From assembly GCA_037968755.1 (NCBI GenBank), contig JBBKWB010000169.1, positions 1-21,053 on the forward strand: a stretch of 21,053 nucleotides of DNA, given 5' to 3'. Position numbers and translations under genes: made by a program. This stretch comes from Woeseia sp037968755. GTDB taxonomy: Bacteria > Pseudomonadota > Gammaproteobacteria > Steroidobacterales > Woeseiaceae. Below are positions 1 to 8,051 of the stretch, piece after piece. Position 1 is the stretch's first letter; each line of letters starts with the position of its first letter. The notes beneath the pieces are model-generated. The model did no database searches. It was not told the DNA's origin and saw only the letters and a list, made by a program, of their open reading frames with translations.

Positions 1-147
1 GTCTTGCTGGTCAAAGTCTCTGGTGTTGCCCTTTTGGAAAAGACCATCGGTAATCGGCGTCCCGAGTACGCAGACTATATCGAACGCACCAGCGCATTCA
101 TTCCGTGGTTGCCGGCCAAGAAGTCTGGCGACAAGGCAGGAGGCTGA
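1..147 (+). CDS. DUF1295 / steroid 5-alpha-reductase-like membrane protein, C-terminal end (partial)
   Basis: The reading frame is open from the first base to a TGA at 145-147 and encodes 48 residues. These include the stretches SGVALLEKTIGNRRPEYADY and RTSAFIPWLP, which match my memory of the C-terminal tail of DUF1295 proteins, integral membrane proteins related to steroid 5-alpha reductases and isoprenylcysteine methyltransferases. The 5' part, with the membrane helices, lies outside the window. The next gene starts one base after this stop, so the two are probably cotranscribed. DUF1295 genes are often found beside COG2907/DUF1365/Cfa clusters, which supports membership of the operon that follows. 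The substrate is unknown. The family call rests on a short tail. Confidence 0.72.
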   Translation, partial: VLLVKVSGVALLEKTIGNRRPEYADYIERTSAFIPWLPAKKSGDKAGG

Positions 148-148
148 C

Positions 149-697
149 ATGCGAGCGCCTGAATGGAAATTATCAAGGTTGAAACTGCTGATTGGAGTGC
201 TACTGATGGCAATTAGTGCGTGTGGCACTTCAGGCGACGAGCTGGATACGGTTGAGTTTGTCGACATACCGCGCTTCATGGGTGACTGGTACGTCATTGC
301 CAATATTCCGACCTTCCTTGAGAAAGGTGCGCACAACGCTGTTGAGAATTACAAGCTGGATGAGGACGGCAGCATTGCAACGACCTTTACGTACCGTAAG
401 AACGCCTTCGATGGTGAGCGCAAGGAGTATTCGCCACGCGGCTTCGTGACGGACGATCCTTCAAACGCGGTGTGGGGAATGCGATTCGTGTGGCCGATCA
501 AGGCTGACTACCGGATTATTTATCTTGCAGACGATTATTCGCTAACGGTCATAGGCCGGAACAAGCGCGATTACGTGTGGATCATGTCGCGTTCGCCACA
601 TATTGACGACGAGACTTACGCACGGATGCTCAAGCTTGTTGTGTCCGTTGGCTATGACCTCGAGCGGATTCGCCGCGTGCCGCAACAATGGCAATGA
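149..697 (+). CDS. blc: Lipocalin family outer-membrane lipoprotein (Blc-like)
   Basis: 182 residues. The N-terminus has basic residues, a hydrophobic stretch and the lipobox ISAC with C25, so it should be exported and lipid-anchored. The lipocalin signature GDWYVIANIP (from about residue 45) carries the invariant Gly-x-Trp of strand A, and the length fits bacterial Blc. Blc-type lipocalins bind fatty acids or lysophospholipids at the outer membrane. I chose the ATG at 149 because it gives a proper lipoprotein signal; the in-frame start at 23 would lie inside the previous gene. The gene follows the DUF1295 stop by one base and ends 10 bases before the flavoprotein start. Its place in a fatty-acid-modifying operon suggests that it carries or salvages the modified acyl chains (inference). 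Confidence 0.88.
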   Translation: MRAPEWKLSRLKLLIGVLLMAISACGTSGDELDTVEFVDIPRFMGDWYVIANIPTFLEKGAHNAVENYKLDEDGSIATTFTYRKNAFDGERKEYSPRGFVTDDPSNAVWGMRFVWPIKADYRIIYLADDYSLTVIGRNKRDYVWIMSRSPHIDDETYARMLKLVVSVGYDLERIRRVPQQWQ

Positions 698-707
698 AGG
701 GCGTCGC

Positions 708-1985
708 ATGAGAATTGCTATTGTTGGTAGCGGCATCGCGGGTAATACCGCTGCCTGGTTGCTTCGTGAGCGTCATGACGTCACGGTATTCGAGGCGTCG
801 AGCTACGTGGGCGGCCATACCAATACCGTCGATATCCAAAGTTCTGCCGGGCCCCTAGCAGTGGATACCGGCTTTATCGTATTCAATGATAGAACGTACC
901 CGGAGTTTAACGCTCTGCTCGCTGCGATTGGCCAGGACTGGCAACCCAGCGTGATGAGCTTCAGCGTGCAACAGGGAGACGGCGCGCTTGAGTACAACGG
1001 GGCCTCGCTCGCATCAATGTTTGCCCAGCGGCGAAATCTCGTCAGGCCCTCGTTCTGGCGCATGCTGCGGGATATCCTGCGATTCAATCGCGAGGCTGCC
1101 GAAGTGCTGGAGGCAGGCGACTACACACTGACACTTGGCCAGTATCTTGAGTTGCACGCTTATTCGAATGAATTCGCTGACCATTACCTCGTGCCCATGG
1201 CAGCCGCGATCTGGTCCGGCGAGCATCAACTTGTTCGTGAAATGCCGATTGGCTTTCTGGTTCGCTTCTTTCTGCATCATGGCCTGCTGCAGCTCGCCGA
1301 TCGTCCGAATTGGCGGGTAGTAAAAGGCGGTTCGCGGGAATACGTCCGCAGACTTGTAGCCGGGCATGAGCCAAATATCCGCCTGAACTGTGCCGTGAAA
1401 TCGATCGCCCGCTCTGTCGACGGCGTTTACATTCGCTCGCAGGCGGCAGCGGTAGAGCGCTTTGACGCGGTGGTCATCGCCTGTCACAGCGACCAGGCGC
1501 TGGCCTTGTTGCAAGACGCTACAGACCTCGAACGCGACGTGCTTGGCGCCATCCCATACCAGAAGAACGAGGCAGTCCTGCATACCGACAGTAGCCTGTT
1601 GCCGCGTCGGCGCAAGTGTTGGGCAGCATGGAATTACCATCTACCCGGTGCTGGTCAGAGCGCCGCGGCGGTCACCTACAACATGAACATTCTGCAGGGC
1701 TTCGATGTTCCGGAACAGTACCTGGTTACCCTAAACAGCAGCGAGCGAATTGACCCGCAGAAAGTTCTGCGGAGTTTCGAATACGACCACCCGGTGTTTA
1801 CCCGTACGTCACTTGCGGCACAGGAACGGCAAGCGGAGCTGAATGCCGGCGGTCGAACATTGTTTTGCGGCGCGTACTGGCGCAATGGATTTCACGAGGA
1901 CGGCGTTGTCAGTGCGATCAACGCTGTGCGTCACTTTGAGGAGGCTGAGACGAATGGACAGCTGTATTTTCGAAGGGCAGGTTAG
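708..1985 (+). CDS. FAD-dependent amine-oxidase-like oxidoreductase (COG2907)
   Basis: 425 residues. The N-terminus MRIAIVGSGIAGNTAAWLL is a Rossmann dinucleotide-binding motif (GxGxxG, residues 7-12), followed by an acidic residue at the end of strand 2 (VFEAS) and the GGHTNT segment typical of NAD(P)/FAD-binding amine-oxidase-like proteins. No signal peptide is visible, so it should be cytoplasmic or membrane-peripheral. I chose the ATG at 708 because AAGGG lies about six bases upstream and the FAD motif begins at once; the longer frame would run into the lipocalin gene. The 3' end overlaps the DUF1365 gene by 32 bases. COG2907 genes characteristically sit beside DUF1365 and Cfa-like genes, so it may oxidise or desaturate an acyl chain handled by the methyltransferase. 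That reaction is inferred, not shown. Confidence 0.86.
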   Translation: MRIAIVGSGIAGNTAAWLLRERHDVTVFEASSYVGGHTNTVDIQSSAGPLAVDTGFIVFNDRTYPEFNALLAAIGQDWQPSVMSFSVQQGDGALEYNGASLASMFAQRRNLVRPSFWRMLRDILRFNREAAEVLEAGDYTLTLGQYLELHAYSNEFADHYLVPMAAAIWSGEHQLVREMPIGFLVRFFLHHGLLQLADRPNWRVVKGGSREYVRRLVAGHEPNIRLNCAVKSIARSVDGVYIRSQAAAVERFDAVVIACHSDQALALLQDATDLERDVLGAIPYQKNEAVLHTDSSLLPRRRKCWAAWNYHLPGAGQSAAAVTYNMNILQGFDVPEQYLVTLNSSERIDPQKVLRSFEYDHPVFTRTSLAAQERQAELNAGGRTLFCGAYWRNGFHEDGVVSAINAVRHFEEAETNGQLYFRRAG

Positions 1986-2748
1986 GCACACCCGGCATCA
2001 GCCGGTACGGCACCGGTTCCGTTACCGGATGTTCATGATGTACCTGGATCTCGCGGAACTGGATTCGGTTTTCTCCGGCCGTTGGCTGTGGTCGGCCCGA
2101 TCCCGGGCTCCAGCACGTTTCCGTCGCGAAGATCATCTCGGTGACAGCGAGGTACCGCTTGATGTTGCGGTACGTGAGCTCGTGCAACAGCGAACCGGAC
2201 GGATGCCATCTGGCCCGATACGCTTGCTGACCCACCTCAGCTATTTCGGTTATTGCTTTAACCCGGCCAGCTTTTACTACTGCTACGACGAAAGCGGCGT
2301 GCAACTCGAGACGATTGTAGTCGAGGTTAACAACACGCCATGGGGAGAGCGGCATTGCTACGTTCTTCCTGCCGACGCGAGCAGCCGCCCGGGAGCAACC
2401 TTGCGGTTTCAGCCCGACAAAGAGATGCATGTCTCGCCGTTCATGAGTATGGACGTTGATTACGACTGGAGCTTCCTGCCGCCCGCAGAGCGTCTGCACA
2501 TATACATGGCAAACAAGAGTGACGGCGCCCGCATCTTCGATGCCGCGATGTTGCTCAAGCGGCGACAAATAAACGGGCGATCACTGGCGCGCGTGCTGTT
2601 GATGTATCCGCTTATGACGCTGAAAGTCATCGCGGGTGTTCATTGGCAGGCCGCAAAGCTGTGGTTCAAACGCGTTCCGTTGCATGCGCATCCCGACAAA
2701 ATCCAAGAACATTCGACCAAGCAATCCAAAACGGTACCTACACAATGA
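1954..2748 (+). CDS. DUF1365 domain-containing protein (COG3496)
   Basis: 264 residues. It matches the DUF1365 family through the basic/aromatic N-terminal pattern VRHTRHQPVRHRFRYRMFM, the central segment NPASFYYCYD and the segment TPWGERHCYVLP. The ATG at 1954 lies inside the end of the flavoprotein gene, with GAGGAG about ten bases upstream, so translation is likely coupled. The longer in-frame start at 1843 would overlap far more. The stop overlaps the next start as ATGA at 2745-2748. The family has no firm biochemical role known to me, but it nearly always accompanies COG2907 and Cfa-like genes, which implies one shared lipid pathway. No signal peptide is visible; a hydrophobic stretch near the C-terminus (VLLMYPLMTLKVIAGV) could associate with the membrane. 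Confidence 0.87.
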   Translation: MDSCIFEGQVRHTRHQPVRHRFRYRMFMMYLDLAELDSVFSGRWLWSARSRAPARFRREDHLGDSEVPLDVAVRELVQQRTGRMPSGPIRLLTHLSYFGYCFNPASFYYCYDESGVQLETIVVEVNNTPWGERHCYVLPADASSRPGATLRFQPDKEMHVSPFMSMDVDYDWSFLPPAERLHIYMANKSDGARIFDAAMLLKRRQINGRSLARVLLMYPLMTLKVIAGVHWQAAKLWFKRVPLHAHPDKIQEHSTKQSKTVPTQ

Positions 2749-4016
2749 ACGATCTATCTCTTAGCTCTCCTCGTTTCCTGGACGGTGCGCCAAGCCCAAG
2801 CTGGCTGGACATGCTGGCGAGGCGAAAACTGCTGCAGCGACTGGGAGCCGTTAGCGACGGTCGCCTGGTGATACGCGAGGCCGATACACGCCGCGTAGTC
2901 GGTGACAGCGATTCCAACTGCAGATTGAGCGCGGAAATATTGGTGCGCGATCCGCGATTTTATAGTGACGTGGCATTTGGCGGATCAATTGGAGCGGCGG
3001 AGGCCTACATACGCGGCTACTGGGAGTGCGCTGACCTGACTACCCTGGTGCGCGTACTGTTGCGTAACCGTGACGTCCTCGAGGGACTCGAAGGCGGGCT
3101 CGCACGCCTGAAGCGCCCGTTGGCGAAAGTGTTTCACTGGCTGAACCGCAATACGCATAAAGGCAGCCGCAAGAATATTTCGGCTCACTATGACCTCGGC
3201 AACGAGTTTTTTGCCTTGTGGCTGGACGAACGCATGATGTATTCGGCGGCAATTTATGAACAAGCGGACATGAATCTCGAAGCAGCTTCCACTGCAAAGC
3301 TGGAAAGAATATGCCGCAAACTGGACCTGCAGCCCGATGATCACTTGCTGGAGATCGGCACCGGCTGGGGCGGGCTGGCGATCTACGCGGCAAAACACTA
3401 TGGCTGCAGGGTCACCACGACCACAATTTCACAAGAGCAACAGAAACTGGCAAGTGCACGGGTGGCTGCAGCCGGGCTCGAGGACCGTATCACCTTGCTG
3501 CTAAAGGACTACCGCGAGCTCGACGGTCAGTATGACAAGCTGGTCTCTGTAGAAATGATCGAAGCGGTTGGACAGGAGAACTACCGAACGTACTTTGACA
3601 CATGCTGCAGGCTCTTAAAGCCGGAAGGGCTGATGTGTCTGCAGTCAATCACAATTGCTGATCAGCGCTATGCCAGCGCGCTGAATTCGGTCGACTTTAT
3701 TCAACGCTACATATTTCCCGGTGGCTGCCTGCCGTCTGTCACGGCGATCGCAGAAAGCCTTACAGAAGCGACGGACATGCGGATAACGCATTGTGAAGAC
3801 ATTGGTCCGCATTATGCGACGACCTTACAACACTGGCGTGAGCGCTTCATGGCGCAGCTCGAAAACGTGCGCGAACTGGGCTATTCGAGCGAGTTTATCC
3901 GGCTTTGGAAGTACTATCTTGGCTACTGTGAAGGGGCATTTATCGAACGTGCCATAGGCAGTGTCCAGTTGTTGATCGCACGCCCCGAAAATCGCCGTAC
4001 ACCTTACCTGGGGTGA
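2745..4016 (+). CDS. Cyclopropane-fatty-acyl-phospholipid synthase-like SAM methyltransferase
   Basis: 423 residues. An N-terminal lipid-binding-type domain (to about 130) precedes a class I SAM methyltransferase domain. Family marks are YDLGNEFF, the SAM motif LEIGTGWGGLAIYAAKHYG, EMIEAVGQENY and YIFPGGCLPS. Compared with E. coli Cfa as I remember it, the bicarbonate-ligand Glu (E273), Ile and Tyr (Y357) are kept. The Cys of YSCAYW is replaced by Ala (A168 in YSAAIY) and the His of LLHTIG by Gln (Q300 in CLQSIT). It therefore belongs to the Cfa-like group beside COG2907/DUF1365 and may methylate an acyl chain without closing a cyclopropane ring. The start ATG overlaps the DUF1365 stop (ATGA), so translation is coupled. 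No clear terminator follows. The superfamily is certain; the product is not, so I give no cfa symbol. Confidence 0.9.
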   Translation: MNDLSLSSPRFLDGAPSPSWLDMLARRKLLQRLGAVSDGRLVIREADTRRVVGDSDSNCRLSAEILVRDPRFYSDVAFGGSIGAAEAYIRGYWECADLTTLVRVLLRNRDVLEGLEGGLARLKRPLAKVFHWLNRNTHKGSRKNISAHYDLGNEFFALWLDERMMYSAAIYEQADMNLEAASTAKLERICRKLDLQPDDHLLEIGTGWGGLAIYAAKHYGCRVTTTTISQEQQKLASARVAAAGLEDRITLLLKDYRELDGQYDKLVSVEMIEAVGQENYRTYFDTCCRLLKPEGLMCLQSITIADQRYASALNSVDFIQRYIFPGGCLPSVTAIAESLTEATDMRITHCEDIGPHYATTLQHWRERFMAQLENVRELGYSSEFIRLWKYYLGYCEGAFIERAIGSVQLLIARPENRRTPYLG

Positions 4017-4129
4017 GTACCCATTCCGCTAGCTGTCGACTGGTTCATTGTTTTAAGGGATAAGCCACAGTAATCTGCTGAAAATTGCAGCTGATGAGGA
4101 CCGGGGCACATAGACCTGCCCAGACCACA

Positions 4130-5491
4130 ATGCTTTGGCGGACGTTTACAGGCGTAATTGCCTTGTTCCTGCTGCTTACCCGGCTACCCGCCGACGAGCT
4201 GGCTACATTTGAACAAGGATTGCAGGCGTTTCATGACGGCGACTACCCGGCTGCGCTGGGTATCTGGTTGCCGTTGGCTGAGGCGGGCGATCTTAGTGCG
4301 ATGTACAACGTCGCGTTAGTTTACGACGAAGGTCTGGGCGTTGCCGTCGACAAGGAGCTGGCACTGCGTTGGTACAGGCAACCCGCGGAAGAGGGCGACC
4401 TCTCAGCACAATTCAGCATGGCGAGTATTTACGATTTTGGCGACGGTGTTGCCGAGGACAACGCGGAGGCGCTGCGCTGGTACGAAGCGGCCGCGCGCCA
4501 GGCTGATGAACAGGCGCAGTTCAATCTTGGCGTCATGTACAGCCATGGCGAGGGCGTAGAGCGTGACGTCGAAACCGCCATCTACTGGTATCAGCTCAGT
4601 GCTGACCAGGGCCACGCACCGGCCCAATTCAATCTTGGCTATCTCTACGACACCGGCGATGGTGTACCCGAGGATAATGACCTCGCCTTGCGTTGGTATC
4701 AGCGCGCGGCGAAGTCCGGCGATTCGGACGCTTATTACGCGACTGCGCTGATGTACGACGAAGGTGACGGTTTCGCCGAAGATAATGTTGCAGCTGCGAG
4801 CTGGTATGAGAAAGCGGCTCTACTCGGGCACAAGAAGGCGCAATACAACCTCGCGATCATGTACGACGTTGGTGAAGGTATCGATGAGGATAACGGCAAA
4901 GCCCGCTACTGGTATCTCGAAGCTGCGCAACTGGGACATACCTCGGCGCAGGTAAACCTGGCGGTCATGCTTGAAAATGGCGAGGGCGGCGACGTTGATC
5001 TGCTTGCTGCGCTAGGCTGGTACAAGACTGCCGCTGCTGCTGGCTCGGCGAATGCGCAGTATGCCATCGCATTGATGTATGACCAGGGTAACGGCGTAGC
5101 TGAAGACAATCGGCAAGCAGTCGAGTGGTATCGACTTGCGGCCGAGCAGGGCGACCCGGATGCACAGAACAACCTGGGTGCAATGTACGATGCGGGTGAA
5201 GGCCTGGACGAGGATAACTCCAAGGCTCTGTACTGGTATCGGCAGTCGGCCGAACAAGGTAACTCGGTAGCCCAGAATAATCTTGGCGCCATGTATTTTA
5301 GTGGCGAGAGCGGCGCCGAAGACAAGGCTGAGGCGTACAAGTGGTTCTATATCGCCGAGCGCCTGGGCAATGAAACCGGCAAGCAGAACCGGGTGTCTTC
5401 ATCTCGTAACATGGTGCTGGCCGATATTCTCAGGGCCCGCCGCGAAGCCCGTCAGTGGCTGGGTCGTTTTCGCAGCGACGCCGACGACTAA
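4130..5491 (+). CDS. Exported Sel1-like (SLR) repeat protein
   Basis: 453 residues from this start. A signal peptide (MLWRTFTGVIALFLLLTRLP, probably cleaved near PADELA) leads to a helical lead-in (EQGLQAFHDGDYPAALGIW), ten Sel1-like repeats and an Arg-rich C-terminal helix. Sel1 repeats are TPR-like helix pairs that act as protein-binding scaffolds. Here the loop is consistently acidic (YDxGxGxxEDN) where many Sel1 proteins have GVxxDxxKA. The start is uncertain: TTG at 4085 and ATG at 4094 are in frame upstream and none has a good ribosome site; I chose 4130 because the signal peptide then begins at once. It lies 113 bases beyond the methyltransferase gene and has its own gap, so it need not belong to the lipid operon. 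The binding partner is unknown. Confidence 0.85.
   Translation: MLWRTFTGVIALFLLLTRLPADELATFEQGLQAFHDGDYPAALGIWLPLAEAGDLSAMYNVALVYDEGLGVAVDKELALRWYRQPAEEGDLSAQFSMASIYDFGDGVAEDNAEALRWYEAAARQADEQAQFNLGVMYSHGEGVERDVETAIYWYQLSADQGHAPAQFNLGYLYDTGDGVPEDNDLALRWYQRAAKSGDSDAYYATALMYDEGDGFAEDNVAAASWYEKAALLGHKKAQYNLAIMYDVGEGIDEDNGKARYWYLEAAQLGHTSAQVNLAVMLENGEGGDVDLLAALGWYKTAAAAGSANAQYAIALMYDQGNGVAEDNRQAVEWYRLAAEQGDPDAQNNLGAMYDAGEGLDEDNSKALYWYRQSAEQGNSVAQNNLGAMYFSGESGAEDKAEAYKWFYIAERLGNETGKQNRVSSSRNMVLADILRARREARQWLGRFRSDADD
4292..5371 (+). repeat. Ten tandem 36-codon Sel1 repeats (108 bp period)
   Basis: Translation gives ten consecutive units of exactly 36 residues with no insertion or deletion. The first begins LSAMYN and the last begins SVAQNN. 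A shared pattern runs xxAQxNLxxMYDxGxGxxEDNxxAxxWYxxAAxxGx. Units 7 and 10 are the most divergent (unit 7 lacks EDN and the Tyr of MYD). At DNA level the units differ clearly, so this is an old array under protein-level selection rather than a recent expansion. Confidence 0.9.
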
Positions 5492-5577
5492 CCCGCTCCT
5501 GCCACGATCCGCATAACTCGGCCTTCCGCCGGTTTTGCTACCATGCGGGCCAATAGCGGCCTACGGCAGAGCAGGAC

Positions 5578-6297
5578 ATGGCAATTCGCAGCATCCTCCA
5601 CGAGTATCGAGATGGCGCCACGGCCTTACGGGCCAGTGTGAGCTGGGACGACGCCCGGGCGGAGCCGGTACCCGGCGTACTGGTTGCGCATGCATGGCGT
5701 GGACGAACCGACTTTGAAGACCAAAAGGCCGTAGCGCTAGCAAAGCTCGGCTATGTTGGCTTTGCTCTTGACCTCTACGGTGCTGGTGTCACGGGCCGCA
5801 GCCCGGACGAGTGTCGCGAACTGATGCAACCGTTCATCGAAGACCGCCAACTTCTGCAGAGACGCATGCATCTCGCCCTGACGGAACTGCGCGCACTAAC
5901 TACTGTCGACAATCAGCGGACGGCGGCGATCGGCTACTGTTTCGGCGGCCTGTGTGTTCTCGATCTGGCACGCAGTGGTGCGGACGTGAACGGCGTAGTG
6001 AGTTTGCACGGCTTGCTGAATCCACCCGATGGCGATAAATCGCAACGAATACGGTCACGGGTTTTGATTATGCATGGCTGGGACGACCCCATGGCCAGCC
6101 CGAACGATGTTCTGGCGCTCGCCCGGGAACTGAGTGCTCGCGATGCTGACTGGCAAGTTCATGCCTTTGGCAATACGCTACATGCGTTTACCAACCCGGC
6201 TGCGGCCGACCCGGAAAGCGGCTTGCAGTACTCTGCCTTGGCGGATTCGCGTTCATGGCAAGGCACGAAAAACTTTCTGGACGAAGCGTTTTCATAG
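5578..6297 (+). CDS. Dienelactone hydrolase family protein (alpha/beta hydrolase)
   Basis: 239 residues, the usual length for the family. The nucleophile motif is GYCFGG with C121, the acid is in HGWDD (D169 or D170) and the base is H202 in TLHAFTNP, giving the Cys-Asp-His triad of dienelactone hydrolases. No signal peptide is seen, so it is likely cytoplasmic. The ATG at 5578 is the natural start and the upstream gap is 86 bases. The true substrate cannot be read from sequence: most genomic members are not in chlorocatechol pathways, and no aromatic-degradation gene is nearby. The M28 peptidase gene follows 40 bases downstream and may be cotranscribed. Confidence 0.9.
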   Translation: MAIRSILHEYRDGATALRASVSWDDARAEPVPGVLVAHAWRGRTDFEDQKAVALAKLGYVGFALDLYGAGVTGRSPDECRELMQPFIEDRQLLQRRMHLALTELRALTTVDNQRTAAIGYCFGGLCVLDLARSGADVNGVVSLHGLLNPPDGDKSQRIRSRVLIMHGWDDPMASPNDVLALARELSARDADWQVHAFGNTLHAFTNPAAADPESGLQYSALADSRSWQGTKNFLDEAFS

Positions 6298-6337
6298 TGC
6301 GGTGCGATACCGCAAGAATAACCAATCGAGGTACATA

Positions 6338-8029
6338 GTGAATCGAATTACTCTTGTTCTTGGCGCATTTGGGCTTTTCCTCTTCGGCGCTTGCAGCGAC
6401 GATAGCGCACCACAATCTGCCGCAAGCCCGGAAAGTTCCGGTGCGGAGCAGGCGGTGAAACTGATCACCGCGGAGGGCATGCGCGATTACGTTATCGAAT
6501 TGTCCAGCGATAAGTACGAGGGCAGGGGCCCGGGCAGCCGTGGCGATCGTATGGCCCGCGACTACCTGGTTGAACAGCTGAAGCAGATGGGCCTGGAGCC
6601 CGGCGCAGCGGATGGCGGCTGGCAACAGCCTTTCGATCTAGTCGGTGTCACGGCTGAACAACCACCGGCATGGGAGTTCGCGGCAAGCGATGCGGCTACG
6701 ACACTTAAGCAGTGGGATGACTTTATTGTATCGAGCGGTGTGCAAACGGCACGTGCAGAAGTCAGCGATGCGGAGCTGGTATTTGTAGGTTACGGAATCC
6801 AGGCTCCCGAATACGACTGGGACGATTACAAAGGCACGGACCTAAGTGGCAAGGTTCTGGTCATGCTGAACAATGATCCGTCGTGGGATCCGGAATTATT
6901 CGCGGGCGAAACACGCCTCTACTACGGTCGCTGGGGCTACAAGTATGAAAGTGCTGCAGCGCAGGGCGCAGTCGGCGCCATCATCATCCACACAACTCCG
7001 TCAGCAGGGTATCCGTTCCAGGTCGTACAGACGTCGTGGACGGGTGAACAGTTTGAGTTGCCTGCAGGTGACGAGCCGCGACTGCAGATTGAAGCGTGGC
7101 TGACCGATTCGGCTGCGCGCAAGCTGATAGCGATGTCAGGTCAGGATCTCGATGCACTGCGCGAAGCGGCAGACAATCGTGATTTCGTGCCGGTGCCTCT
7201 TGGTGTGACAACCTCTATAGGTCTTGATGTGTCCATCAATCGCGTCGAGTCTGCGAATGTACTCGGACTCATCCCGGGCAGCGATCCCGATCTAAAGGAC
7301 GAGGTCGTGATCTACACAGCGCATCACGATCACCTGGGAATAGGCACGCCGAATGCGGAAGGTGACGCTATCTACAACGGTGCAATGGACAATGCTTCGG
7401 GCGTGGCGCAGGCACTGGTCATTGCCAGGGCTATCAAGGCACTTCCGGTCGCACCGCGACGTAGCATTTTGATGGCATTCGTAGGCGCAGAGGAGCAGGG
7501 GCTACTCGGTTCAATGTACTACGCGAGCAATCCCACGTTTCCGCCTGGCAAGATTGCCGCCAACATCAATTACGATGGCGGCAATATCTGGGGGCATACC
7601 CACGATGTAACCTTTATCGGACTGGGCAAGTCGACGATCGATGAAATCGTTGAAGGCATTGCGGCACAGCAGGACAGAGTCGTGAAAGCGGATCAGTTTT
7701 CGGATCGCGGCTACTTTTACCGCTCTGATCAATTCAGTTTTGCGAAGATCGGCGTGCCGGCGTTGTACCTCGACACCGGTACGGAATTTATCGACAAGCC
7801 CGCGGACTGGGGCAAGCAGCAAGTCAACCATTACACCGATATCAATTACCATCAACCATCCGACGAATACGATCCAAGCTGGAACTTCGACGGCATGATC
7901 GACGACGCGCAACTCGGCTTCTGGACCGGTCTCGCGATCGCGGACAGTGACACCTTGCCAGGCTGGAACAAGGGCGACGAATTTGAAGCCGCCCGGCTCG
8001 AGGCGCTGCGCGCCGTTGGCAAAGACTAG
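6338..8029 (+). CDS. M28 family metallopeptidase, lipoprotein, with PA-domain insertion
   Basis: 563 residues from a GTG start. The GTG at 6338 has GAGG at 6328-6331 and at once gives a lipoprotein signal with lipobox FGAC (C19). Upstream ATGs in frame lie within the hydrolase gene and give no sensible protein. A PA-like domain (GAVGAIIIHTTP, roughly residues 205-220) precedes the M28 core. All di-zinc ligands and the catalytic Glu pair are visible: AHHDHLG (about 328), NGAMDNASG (about 350), VGAEEQG (about 383), INYDGG (about 412) and YHQPSDEYD (about 504). M28 enzymes are aminopeptidases or carboxypeptidases; this one should act in the periplasm or at the outer membrane, releasing amino acids. 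It converges with the amino-acid permease gene 22 bases downstream. Confidence 0.93.
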   Translation: MNRITLVLGAFGLFLFGACSDDSAPQSAASPESSGAEQAVKLITAEGMRDYVIELSSDKYEGRGPGSRGDRMARDYLVEQLKQMGLEPGAADGGWQQPFDLVGVTAEQPPAWEFAASDAATTLKQWDDFIVSSGVQTARAEVSDAELVFVGYGIQAPEYDWDDYKGTDLSGKVLVMLNNDPSWDPELFAGETRLYYGRWGYKYESAAAQGAVGAIIIHTTPSAGYPFQVVQTSWTGEQFELPAGDEPRLQIEAWLTDSAARKLIAMSGQDLDALREAADNRDFVPVPLGVTTSIGLDVSINRVESANVLGLIPGSDPDLKDEVVIYTAHHDHLGIGTPNAEGDAIYNGAMDNASGVAQALVIARAIKALPVAPRRSILMAFVGAEEQGLLGSMYYASNPTFPPGKIAANINYDGGNIWGHTHDVTFIGLGKSTIDEIVEGIAAQQDRVVKADQFSDRGYFYRSDQFSFAKIGVPALYLDTGTEFIDKPADWGKQQVNHYTDINYHQPSDEYDPSWNFDGMIDDAQLGFWTGLAIADSDTLPGWNKGDEFEAARLEALRAVGKD

Positions 8030-8051
8030 CGTGATGCGCCGGGAATAGTCC

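Noticed and set aside
1918..2568. 216-codon minus-strand frame opposite the DUF1365 gene
   Set aside because: The plus strand encodes a recognisable DUF1365 protein in an operon; the opposite frame has no family features.
4906..5340. 144-codon minus-strand frame inside the Sel1 gene
   Set aside because: It is a shadow of the repeat array: its repetitive Ser/Ala/Pro composition mirrors the 108-base period of the real gene on the other strand.
5519..5536. CGGC-CTTCC-GCCG followed by GTTTT as a terminator after the Sel1 gene
   Set aside because: The stem is only four base pairs and the T run is short; too weak to call.
5492..5577. Promoter with TACCAT as -10 before the dienelactone hydrolase gene
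   Set aside because: The -10 match is moderate and no acceptable -35 lies at the right spacing.
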